A stretch of 64,000 nt of DNA from Nissolia schottii (lineage: Eukaryota > Streptophyta > Magnoliopsida > Fabales > Fabaceae). Location of the stretch: assembly GCA_003254905.1 (NCBI GenBank), contig QANU01028836.1, positions 193,509 to 257,508 of the forward strand. The letters are read 5' to 3'. The position numbers were made by a program, and so were the translations under genes. Shown here piece by piece: positions 11,785 to 21,648 of the stretch. Every line of letters starts with the position of its first letter. The stretch's first letter is position 1. Below the pieces are notes generated by a model. It was not told the DNA's origin and ran no database searches. It worked only from the letters and a program-made list of their open reading frames with translations.

Positions 11785-12345
11785 ATGACCTTTGTCGCAT
11801 CCTCCATATACCAGAGAGTAGATCTAGTGATCTACCAACTTCTTGGTATCAACATTCCGACACAGAAGTCACTTGTGAGATGTGAATTATTGGAGTTATT
11901 TAGTGTATTGTCACACAGTGCCATGCATGGGTGCGACCCATGGAACCCACAAATTTGTCAGGTTAGGTGCTTCCTCATTTCGTCTTTTTCTAGCAATTTT
12001 ATTGAATAAACAAACATGCTTTATCAAAAAAAATTTTGGGTTATGTATGCAACATGTAGCAAGAGAAAGAGATATTGGGCGGAGAGTAGGGACTAGCTGT
12101 GACAGTGCAGAGCTCATTGTGGTTGGAGCTGGTCTTTGATAGGGGAACCGTGGCAAGGCTAATGGCGAAACTCAAATAGGAGCAAATCTGGGTCTGGTGC
12201 TACTGGATTCTTTCATTTTAAAATTTTATTTTGTTTTTACGCATGGTTGCAATGTAAGGATTGACAGGAGGAGGAAGTATTTTTGTCCCACTTTGTTTTT
12301 TTTGAAAGGTTTTAATGACACTTGACTCTTTTAAGTTGAGTATTG
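11785..12345. other. Unit 1-specific segment in place of the F-box fragment
   Basis: This 560-bp segment has no counterpart in units 2-4. Short open frames occur (for example 11,785-12,009 and 11,882-12,139), but none shows a recognised domain. It is either what the unit held before the F-box fragment arrived or a later replacement. Similarity resumes at CTTGTTTTACAGAT, about 12,358. Confidence 0.5.
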
Positions 12346-12600
12346 TTGAGCCTTGACACTTGTTTTACAGATATTTGAGCCTAATTCTTATTGGGGTGAA
12401 GCTGTTTTAACTTCAACATATCTTATTAATAGGGTGCCTTCTCATGTTCTGGGTATTCATGTTCAATCTATGGTATCTCACTTTCCCTCTCCCTTGTTAT
12501 GCAAAGGTTATAACCTCGTGTTTTTGGATGTGTTGCCTTTGCCCACGCGGATCATCAACATCGTAACAAACTTGATCCAGTAGTTGTCACAACTAGAATA
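12346..12600 (+). mobile_element. Ty1/copia integrase remnant, unit 1
   Basis: Reads as the C-terminal part of a copia integrase core (SYWGEAVLTSTYLINRVPS motif). It is a broken fossil and the shortest integrase piece in the array. Confidence 0.75.
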
Positions 12601-13346
12601 TTGCTCTCTATTGTTATACATGGACTTAATCATTTCTATATGTTTTGATGATAACAACAAAAGGCAAAAGACAACACAAAGGCTTTGGAAACCAAGAGGA
12701 CGCTCACAAGATTTATTTTATCTTTTATCCTATAAGTGATAATAGGTCTCTAGAATATTTGGGAAAAGCTTTCCAAAAGAAAAGTTTTATAAAGTGAGCA
12801 AATGAGCATCTACATTGCATGGTTTTTAGTAACATATTTTTTTAGGAAAATGTGCTTTTGAAAAAAGGTTGGTGCATATGTGTTTATCTCAAATTTCTCT
12901 TTGAAACACTTTTTCTGGAGCTGGTTGAATCGATTTAGTCTTCGAATGAATCAATTTGTGAGCGATATGATTTTAAATAATTTGGAAATTTGATTTTCAA
13001 ATGAATTGATTCACAGAATGAATGAATTGATTCATGACTGTGCAAAACGTAAAATAATTCAAATTCAAATTGAACTGAATCAATTCAAGTAACACATGAT
13101 TTGAGTCATCTTGATCTGCTGAAATAAAAAATTGCAAATTCTTATTGGTTTTTTTACGATATCTTTCCCTCTTTGGAGGTCAGCCTTCTTGGCTATAAAT
13201 AGGACCTCATATGCATGGTTTTTGACACGCTTGAATGCCAAAAACTGTTTTGAAACTCTGCTAAATTGCTTTCTCATTCATTTCACATAAGCACTTGTGA
13301 TCACTTGAGGAAAATTTCTTAATAAAGAGGTTCTAGGCTTAGTTTG
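12601..13346 (+). mobile_element. Copia LTR-like block, unit 1
   Basis: Homologous to 25,690-26,440, 35,545-36,088 and 40,640-41,172 plus 44,373-44,600. It has the GTTTTGATGATAACAA motif near its start, GAATCGATTC-type near-palindromes, a TATAAATAGG box at 13,194-13,203 and AATAAA at 13,321, an order expected of promoter and polyadenylation signals in an LTR. The exact LTR ends were not fixed, and no primer-binding site was recognised after it. It continues beyond the inserted LTR at 16,015. Confidence 0.5.
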
Positions 13347-16014
13347 TGTAACACCCCTAGTTAACTGCTTACGCTTAAGTCGTATGCAATGCTCACTAGG
13401 TTGTTAAGTAATTGGTAGGAATACTTATAGTCCTTCATTACTTTTGAAAATACTAGGTTAGGGAAAATATGGACCATCTTTAAATTTTTCTACTTGTGAT
13501 TTATTCATAAAGTATGAGCCGCGCGTGAACAAAATACATGTAGTACAAGCGATAGAGCCTTGGGCTGACGACTATTAATCAACCCTAGTATAATTAGTTA
13601 GGTAAGCAAATACATGGTCCATCACAGATATTTACAACAACCCACGTAGTATTATAGTATGTTACATATACATAGCATATCCATCAAAATACATGGTTCA
13701 ATCCGCCTAACAAAAAGTCCATCTAACGCACAACTATACTACCTTGTCTTCACAGCCTTGGGGTCTTGCCTCCCAGATACCGGCTGCCCGTACTTCATCC
13801 TTCACAGCTCCTCTTTGTGCTCATCATAGCCCTCGTCTGCCCTTGAAATCGTGAGCGAGTGGGGGTGAGAAAATTTGTCCTTAGCGTGATACCTTAGCGT
13901 AGGGTTTACTTCTTTATCTAGCCTATGAACCAGGCTACTCAGGAGATCTCTACGTGTTCATACATACTGCATTCCTACTAATTATTATCATTCCTTATCA
14001 TTTTCCTTTATCTATTTTACTATGTGATAGGGAATCCCTAGTCTTTTCCTTCTCTAGGTTTTCACGCTTATTAACTTTATTCACTTGTTCATATAGGCCG
14101 TCTCGAGCGTTCTCTTAACAGTACTTACACGTATATCTACTTGTATTCATATACTCATACATCATATACTCATTCATCACGTATCTTATGCATGGGGGAA
14201 ACTGAGGTTCTCTTATGCTTCCGGCTAATTAATGGACCGGGGTCTCTTATCTTTCTTTTTCATCTTTAGTCCTTCCACCCTCGTAACCGTGGCCATCTGG
14301 CTGCTTCTAACTCCCATATTGATGACGACTAGGCAGCGCTCTAACCTGAGTGCTTGTGAACCACTGATGGATAACTAATGTTCCATCTATCGGCCATCAA
14401 TAGAGATAACCATCCACCTAGTGGGATGGCGAGGGCTCTCCTCTCGAGACAACCAGGCATGGACTCATACATTAACATCATCATCATCATCATCATTTCT
14501 TAGGTGTGGCGTCACCCTCTTTCATCTTTCTTGTCTTTTTTTCTTTCTTGTCTTTCTTTTCTTCATTTCCTTCTTTCTTTTCTTTCAACATCATTGACTA
14601 ATCCATCTTGCTGGACTGGCGAGGGGCTTGTCCATAGACGTGCCAAGAGAGAGGAATAATCCTAATCATATAACTACATACTTTCTTCAAGGTATATCGA
14701 GCCCTCTGTGGCCGGAACCTTCTGAAGATATCATTGTTCCCTAGGGTTCAATTATGCTCTTCTTCTTTTTATAACATTAGGTGATAACCTCTTGTTATCT
14801 ACGGTCGTCCTAAGTCGTAATGACGACAGAGTCATCATGATGCATACGTACAGTAAATCCACAGTTACTTTCATATATTTTTCTCATTTTCTTTGCTAGT
14901 TGGAACATGTGGGAAGGTTAAACACTTTAAGTTCTTTAATGGTTATTCAAATGTCAAGTCTTTGTCATTTGAATGACATGAAAATTAGGCCCTTGGACTG
15001 TCAAAATCATGCATCTTCAGGTCAGGCCGCTCAGCGGATGGGCTAAGCCGCTCAACGGATGGGCTAGGCCGCTCAGCGCAACCCTTAGTAAGCCGCTCAG
15101 CGTGCCGCTGGCCAAATCAATTCCAGTGTCAACTTCCTTTTCGTAAACCTGAGGCTTTTCCACATAGTTCCAACTAATATAGTTATCTTTTTCTAACATT
15201 AAAATTTCGTAAAATCATCTTCACATCATTATCTCTATAATTTTCACATAATATTTCCTAAGTCAGTTTCTCAAATATAAACACATAAAATAACATAAAA
15301 ATCCACATAGACAGTGGGTGTAGGGTTACCCACTTCCTAAGCTTTTTCTGAACTGGTGAAAATGATGAGAAAAACATCTTCTTCACATTGGTATGCTCCT
15401 CTTATTTTTCCTAAGTCTGACAGCATAACCGCGATGTACACGAACCGAATTGGCAGAGTAACACTTAGCAATTGTTTCTCTGAATTTGCCGTGACCTTTG
15501 GGGCTATTTATAGGCCCCAAGGTCGGTCACCTCTTCCTTTTCTTTTTTAATTTATTATTATTATTATTATATTATTATATTATTATTTATTTAAATATCT
15601 TCCGCGAAGATAAGCATCAAAGCTCTATGACCAATTTTGATCACGTTTGATCGTGTCTGGTCATTAATCGCTTGTGTACGGATATCCTAAAATATTTTGG
15701 ACACATAATCGCGATTTACTAATTATTCCGGTCAGGCGGGCATGTCCGGTTGAGGTATTCGTGAACCTATCTCCGTAAGAGTATATTTTACGGATACCTT
15801 TGGGACCTGACAGGATTCCGGTGCTGACCGAAAATTAATCCAACACTCGCCAAATTTCTGTGAGCTTGCAAAACCATTATTTTGACTGGTATTTTGGATT
15901 TAAGAAATCTTTATAATTAATTTCTAGTCTAAATAACAGTCTCGTGATCATTTTAATTACGCGGGATTATTAATTATGCGTACCCTTTGTAAGGAGAAAA
16001 TTTGAGATGTTACA
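13347..16014 (+). mobile_element. Long solo LTR, copy 1
   Basis: A 2,668-bp LTR with ends TGTAACACCCC...GATGTTACA, flanked by GTTTG (13,342-13,346) and CTTTG (16,015-16,019), a target duplication with one mismatch. The matching uninserted sequence is seen at 26,430 and 44,580. No internal region, second LTR or polyprotein was found, so it is a solo LTR. Length and TGTAACACCC ends suggest a Ty3/gypsy family with long LTRs; this is inference. It holds CAT and ATT microsatellites (about 14,482 and 15,550). The mismatched flanks suggest an older insertion. Confidence 0.8.
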
Positions 16015-16180
16015 CTTTGTATATCTACTCTTCTTGTTTTGCTGAAACGTGATTGTGAAAAATTCACACATAATCTTGACTCAGCATCTGTAGATAAATC
16101 CTTCCATCTATATTCCTTACATGACAAAAATAGGAAAAAATAATTCAAACAAGGAAATTCAGTCATAGCTCTTCAAACAT
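16015..16180. repeat. Unit 1, end of LTR-like block and single monomer
   Basis: The LTR-like block resumes at the target duplication and is followed by one monomer of the 330-390-bp family, as at 26,440 and 44,600. Confidence 0.6.
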
Positions 16181-16480
16181 TTCCCTAAAATCGCTTGTTG
16201 TCAAAATCCCAATCTAGATACATAGAATCGCTTCCATGCTCGTAAGATTATTCGGATATTCTAATAATTTTATTTACGACCCAACTTTAGAACCCAATTC
16301 CTGAAATTATGCACTGGTAACTTTAACCTGACCCTCGAGTTTTCACCCACCATATAAACCCTAGCTCCTTCCCACATTTTCTGTGCTGAGAGTCTTACCC
16401 CCTTTTTCTTTTAGAATTGGTGCTGTGGTGTAGAAACCCTAGAAAAAGATCAAACCTTTGTTCCTTTTTTCACTAAAAAA
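16181..16480 (+). promoter_or_regulatory. Unit 1 second promoter-like block
   Basis: A diverged relative of the block at 10,665. It has TATAAA at 16,353-16,358 running directly into an ACCCTA element, and a second AAACCCTA at about 16,434. AAACCCTA (telo-box) and TGGGC motifs are typical of promoters of plant translation genes. It stands directly before hairpin 2. Confidence 0.45.
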
Positions 16481-16527
16481 TGGCCTTTCCTTCAACAAGA
16501 TGTGTGAGAAGATTGCACATTGTCCTT

Positions 16528-17128
16528 GGTTACAAAGCCCATAGCTGGTTTCTCACTTGAATTCACACCCGAAGCACTTGGAGCCAAGGATTAGCACCTT
16601 TCATGCAACCATAATGTCTTTTCCAAAACTTGCTATCCATTACCAGATTTTCAACCTCTTTCCCACTTGTTGTGTTTGAAATTGTGGATGAAGGTAAACT
16701 ATTGCCCGCCCTTAAGTAAGGTTCAGGTCAACTATAACCTACATCTTTTTTTTCTAAGCAACATACCTTTGAATATTTTAGAGAGTGATGAGTTCATCAA
16801 AACGTTTAAAATGATTGCACTTTTTTACCTTGGTGACAAACCACCTTTTGTTGACAATCTTATGTGCAATCATTTAACACATTTTAATGAACTCGTCGCT
16901 CTTCACAACACTTGAGGGTATGTTTCTCGAAAAATAGAAAAAACTGTGGGTTATAGTTTACCTTAATTCTCAATTTCAAGCATGACAAGTGGTAAAGTGG
17001 TCGAAAATTCGGTAAATGGATACGTTTTGGAAGAACATTTCTGGTTGCATGAAAAGTGCTAATCCTCGGCTTAAAGCGCTCCTGGTGTGAATTCAGATGA
17101 GAAACCAGCTACGCGTTTTGTTTATAAC
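16528..17128 (+). repeat. hAT inverted repeat (hairpin 2), unit 1
   Basis: The antisense arm comes first (16,528-16,740), then a loop of about 207 bp, then the sense arm (16,948-17,128). GGTGCTAATCCT-type and GAGAAACCAGCTA segments on the sense side pair with TAGCTGGTTTCTCA and AGGATTAGCACC on the antisense side. Both arms encode the same mid-transposase segment (CMKGANP motif on the minus reading of the first arm). The loop encodes, in sense, the piece that normally precedes DUF659 (MIALFYLGDKPP). Confidence 0.75.
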
Positions 17129-17606
17129 GAAATGAATCAAGCAAAAGAAAAGATACAAAGTGCTTTCAAAAGTGTCGAGAAAAGGTGATTTTTTTTTCTA
17201 TGTTCACTAATTGACTATCAACTTTAATTCAATTTGTACTTGTATATGGTCTTTGTTTGGAACTAATTTTGTTTCACGTATCTTTTTCATTCTTAGATAT
17301 ATTCCTCTATGGGAGATCATCAATGAAAAATGGGAAAAACAATTTCATCGGATTTGACAGCTGCAACTTATTTCCTTAACCCTCGATTTCACTATTGCCC
17401 TGATTTCAAAGATGACATTGATATTAAATGTGGGTTGTATGTGTCCTTTGTAAAGATGGCACAACGTAAAGATGCAGGATGTAGGATTCATGTATAGTTT
17501 AAAGATTTCAAGCATGCAAGAAACCTTTTTTGATAATGAATTAGCCAAGTCTGCTATCAAAACCAAAGAATCAGCAAACCAGTGGGACTCTTATGGTTTT
17601 GAATAG
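17129..17606 (+). pseudogene. hAT transposase C-terminal fragment, unit 1
   Basis: This continues the sense arm of hairpin 2 in the order of a hAT transposase: NEMNQAKEKIQ, an intron of 112 bp (17,185-17,296, GT...AG), then the region with NEKWEKQF, YFLNPRFHYCPDF and the KCGLYVSF segment, ending at WDSYGFE and a stop at 17,604-17,606. In the family this region forms part of the RNase H-like catalytic fold and the segment before the dimerisation domain. The frame is damaged near GGATTTGACAGC and in the later part. The retained intron shows that the fragment came from DNA, not from a spliced transcript. Confidence 0.75.
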
Positions 17607-17639
17607 CGAGAGCTTCAAGCTTTTACTACATGTATTTAA

Positions 17640-18500
17640 TTTATGTATTTAATCAAGTGAAGGTACTATCAAACATACATAATTTAAACAAATTCTTACC
17701 AATGGTATGAAATGCCAAGGCTATCTCTATTGCAGATGCCTTTTTAATCTTCCTTTTTTTTTTTGTAGCAAGACAGTTATGTAATAATATGGTAACAAAT
17801 GTGATAAAGAAAAACATTTCAAGGTTATGATAACCATCATGTTTAGACAGACGTGTAAATATAGAGACATTATGTTCAAATTTCAATTTAAAAACAAAAA
17901 AAGCTCTAAGTTTAATTGACATTTTGTTAAAAAGCAAGGTAAAAAAAGGCCTTGATTTTGGTGGATCATCAGTAATCTAAGTGTAGTGAATGAAATGATT
18001 CATCATGAAGTTACTATTGATATATGTACATCAAGATGATTGCAGAGAATGAAAAACTAAAATTTAAAGGACTGTATCTTATAAAGCACTTGTCAACAAC
18101 TTCAGAAAAAATAAATCGAATAAAAAATTTTCCATACGAAAATAGTTCACATGAATCTTACTTCTATTCAAACAACTTCGATCATATTAGCTGCAAAGGA
18201 CCATATTAGTGAACAAGAGAGGCATATACACTGAATTAAGTCCAAGTCCTTGCTAGTTTTAATAGTATGTTTAATTGACAATAAACAAGTGAGTTGAAAA
18301 TGAGTTCAATATCAAATCAGAATCCTTAACATCAAGTAGAAACTAGATCATGACAGATTTCATACATAGGATGCAGTTAGCATCTTCCTTTTTTTGTGAA
18401 TCCAGATTCCACTAGACCGTGATTAATGTAGTTTGAGTTGAGTCGGCCAACTACTTTTCTTTATTCACATGACTAAATGATGAGGCTTTTCATAAGCCGA
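17640..18500. repeat. Unit 2, non-coding lead block
   Basis: Homologous to the lead blocks of the other units and more complete than in unit 1, starting with the TACATGTATTTAATT segment after the hAT fragment. No coding potential. Confidence 0.7.
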
Positions 18501-19575
18501 ACCACTTGGATCCAGCTATCTACACTGCCATGACTAAATAGGATAGAATAATTCAAACAAAGAAATTAATTTTGGCTTTTAATTCTTCTTGTCTTGCAGG
18601 AACAAAATTATGATAAGTTCATACTTAATCTTGTCATGAGCATATGCAGTTAAATCCATCTATCTACACTTGAATCTAGCGATCTACATTCACACGACAA
18701 AAAAAGATTGAATAAGTAATTCAAACAAAAAAAGAAAACCATTCTAGATTTTTTAGGATTGTAGAAAATATCATTGCCCATCATTACAATACTAATCCAT
18801 TGTTGGAGCATCATAGGTAGCATCACCAAAGCCAACAAAAAGGAAAACCACTTGAATTGAACTATCTAAATTGCTATAAAAAAAAATGGAACAAAATATT
18901 CTAAACAAAGAAATTCATTTACGGATTTTGATTCCCTTCTTGCTTTAATGGAACCAAATTATGGACAAGTTCATGCACTACCTGACTCAACATTTTCGAG
19001 ATAAATCCATCTTTTTATACTCATATGATCAAATAGGACTGAAGATAAATCATTCTAACAAAAAAGAGAAAACTAATTAGGAATTATTTTTTAAATTTCC
19101 AAAACAGAAAAGAGAAAACAAATCAAGGGTTATTTTTTTTTTTACATTTCCAAAAAATATTCATTGCTTGCAATACTAATCCGTTGTTGGATCTTTATTG
19201 TTAACATCACAAATACCAAAAGAAAAAGAGAACCACTTGAATCCAACTATCTATATCCCCATGACAAAAACAACACAAAATAATTCAAACAAAGAAATTC
19301 ATTCATGGTTCTTCAAATCTCCTATTGTTTTGCAAGAACCAGATTATGACAAATTTAAATGTAATATGATTCAGAATCTTGGAGAATCCCATCTATCTAC
19401 ATCCTCAGATGACAAAATAGGAACGAAGATAAATCATTCAAGCAAAAAAAAAAAAAAAATTTCATGTTTCCAGAAAAAGATTCATTGCTCATCATTCCAA
19501 TTCTAATCCATTGCCAGAGCATCATTGGTAACATCACAAATACGTAGATGCAAATAAAGAAAAACATCTTCAAGC
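18501..19575. repeat. Unit 2, tandem monomers (330-390 bp)
   Basis: At least three degenerate monomers. The AAATTATGA(T/C)AAGTTCAT-type marker occurs near 18,604, 18,956 and 19,345, giving spacings of about 352 and 389 bp. Poly-A/T runs separate some monomers. Confidence 0.7.
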
Positions 19576-19579
19576 ATTT

Positions 19580-19860
19580 CCCTAAAATTGCATGACGTCA
19601 AGATTGCCATCTAGAATCATAGAATTGCTTCTGACCTCGTAAGATCGTTCAAATCGCAGTAGTTATAACGATGTAACATTATTAACCTACTACTTTCATT
19701 TTCAACCCAATTTATGAGCCCAATTCCTAAAACTACGCACTCGAAACCTAGCCCTCAAGTTTTTGTCCATCTATATATACCCCAGAGTCTTCCTTTGCTT
19801 TGTGTGTTTAGAGCCATAACCCTTTTTTCTTTTGGAATTGCAAAAACCCTAAGAAAAGAT
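19580..19860 (+). promoter_or_regulatory. Unit 2 promoter-like block
   Basis: TATATATA at about 19,772-19,779, GAGCCCAATT upstream, and AAACCCTAA at 19,844-19,852 just before hairpin 1. Confidence 0.45.
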
Positions 19861-20505
19861 CAAGCCACTTTCTGCTGATGAGTTTTAAGGGAAGTACTTG
19901 AAGCAGCAAGTGGGTAAGATCAAGGAATCAACTATGGAACACAAGATCAAGTGGAAGAAATTAGGGTGCAACATTTTGATGGATAACTGGAGCAATGGGT
20001 GAGGATTGACAATTTTCAACTTCTATGTGAACAACTCTAAATGTACTGTCTTTCTAAAAAACTGTTCATGCATTTGATATAGCAAAATTATTGATAGCAT
20101 CTTTAAGATGATTGATGAGGTTGTGAGTAAGGTCAATGAAGTAATGTAGTTCAAGTTGTCACTGAGAGCTAAAAGAACTATAAGTTTTCTTCGTTCTTTG
20201 TGACAACTTGAACTACATTTTGCTCGCCTTCCTCACTCACAACCTCATCAATCATCATCCAAAAGATGTCATCAATAGATTTGCATATATCAGAAGCATC
20301 AACATATTTAAGAAAAACAATACCTTTGGGTTTGTTCACACAAATGTTGTAGATTGTCATTTTCTTGCTCCCATCAGTCTAACTATCCATCAAGATGTTG
20401 CACCCCGATCTCTTCCACTTGATCTTGTGCTCCTCGATTGATCTGTTGATCTTATCAACTTGTTGTTTAAGGTATTGCTTGAAGCTCATCAACAAAAGTG
20501 GCTTG
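19861..20505 (+). repeat. hAT DUF659 inverted repeat (hairpin 1), unit 2
   Basis: Sense arm 19,861-20,178, loop about 14 bases, antisense arm about 20,193-20,505. The minus strand reads KPKGIVFLKYVDASDICKS, a DUF659 signature. The two arms differ at roughly one base in five (by eye), while the same arm in units 3 and 4 is much more alike. Confidence 0.8.
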
Positions 20506-20936
20506 TATCTCATTAATGATACATAATTCAATTCCAACCAGAATTCAGTTTCTTCATTTCATCCCATAGTAAATAAGGCTCATTTGGGTATAATTTGCAA
20601 ACCATTCTTTATGCATTCATACTTAAAAAAGTAAAAACAAAAATACCCATATGCTCTCTTCTATCTTCCTTTGTCATCCATCTCAATGGTCCATCTCTCT
20701 CTACCTTCTCTTTTAACTACTTTCTTTGTTACCTCTTCATTCATTCGCATTTCACAAATTCATATATCAATTGTTATTTGATTCACGCTTAGGCTCTTGC
20801 TTCTTCATTTTCTTTTCTCTGTTTTGTTTCACGTGTCCCTAGTAGGTCACATGATATTTTATAAAAGGGTGATAAGGTATCTACACCCGTTATATGTATA
20901 ATTATCTTTTTTTCCTTCTTCTTTACTTTCATGCAG
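20506..20936. repeat. Unit 2, linker block and intron-like lead-in
   Basis: Shared non-coding linker, ending in a pyrimidine tract and ATGCAG, which reads as an intron acceptor directly before the F-box coding fragment. Confidence 0.6.
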
Positions 20937-21385
20937 GAAGACCGCCACCCCTTGAAGTGGCACAAAAAGATGATAATGATGGAGTGGCTTGATGACGACA
21001 TTACATACGACATCTTGTCCCACCTTTCTGTGGAGTCCTTGACTCATTTCAAGAGCGTTTACAAAGAATGGAAATACACCATTTCGAGCCCTTCGTTCTC
21101 GAAAGCTCAGATGCAAAGAAGAGGAGGATGAATCAAATTATCTGGCTTCATCCTTCAAGAGTCATTTCAGACAAGAACAAGAGCCAAGAAGGTGAACCAC
21201 CACAAGAATTTATTTAGTTTCCTTCCTGTAGAAGATTCCCCAGTTGTAGTCATGGCATCATGCAATGGGTTTATATACTGCTATACCAGAAGCCACTTAC
21301 ATGTATGCAACCCTGTGAATAAATAGTTTATTAAGTTTTCTAGGTTTCATGGTAGATCTATATGTAAAGGAAGCATAGCAATTGC
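20937..21385 (+). pseudogene. F-box/FBA gene fragment, unit 2
   Basis: The start encodes an F-box (DDDITYDILSHLSVESL, then the FKSVYKEW segment), which in whole proteins binds SKP1 in SCF ubiquitin ligases. Further on comes the start of an F-box-associated domain (VVMASCNG, VCNPVNK). A stop follows the GGG-rich point near 21,130 and another lies in the FBA part, so no functional protein is expected. The fragment runs straight into copia integrase sequence. Confidence 0.75.
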
Positions 21386-21648
21386 GTTTACATTATGATA
21401 ATGACAGAGAATATGTGAATCAACATTTTTCTAACTTTGTAAAAGAACATGAAATTATTCATGAACTTACTTGTGTTGATATCCCAAAACAAAATGGCGT
21501 GGTAAAAAGAAAAAATAGACATTTACTAGAAGTTACCGGGGCTCTTGTTTTACAGATGTTTGTGCCTAACTCTTCCTGGGGTGAAGTTGGTTTAACTTCT
21601 ACATATCTTATTAATAGTGTGTTTTCTCGTGTTCTGGGTAATGATATT
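21386..21648 (+). mobile_element. Ty1/copia integrase remnant, unit 2 (left part)
   Basis: Contains the DNDREYVNQ, CVDIPKQNGV and KRKNRHLLEV motifs of the copia integrase core. Broken fossil, split by the solo LTR that follows. Confidence 0.85.
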
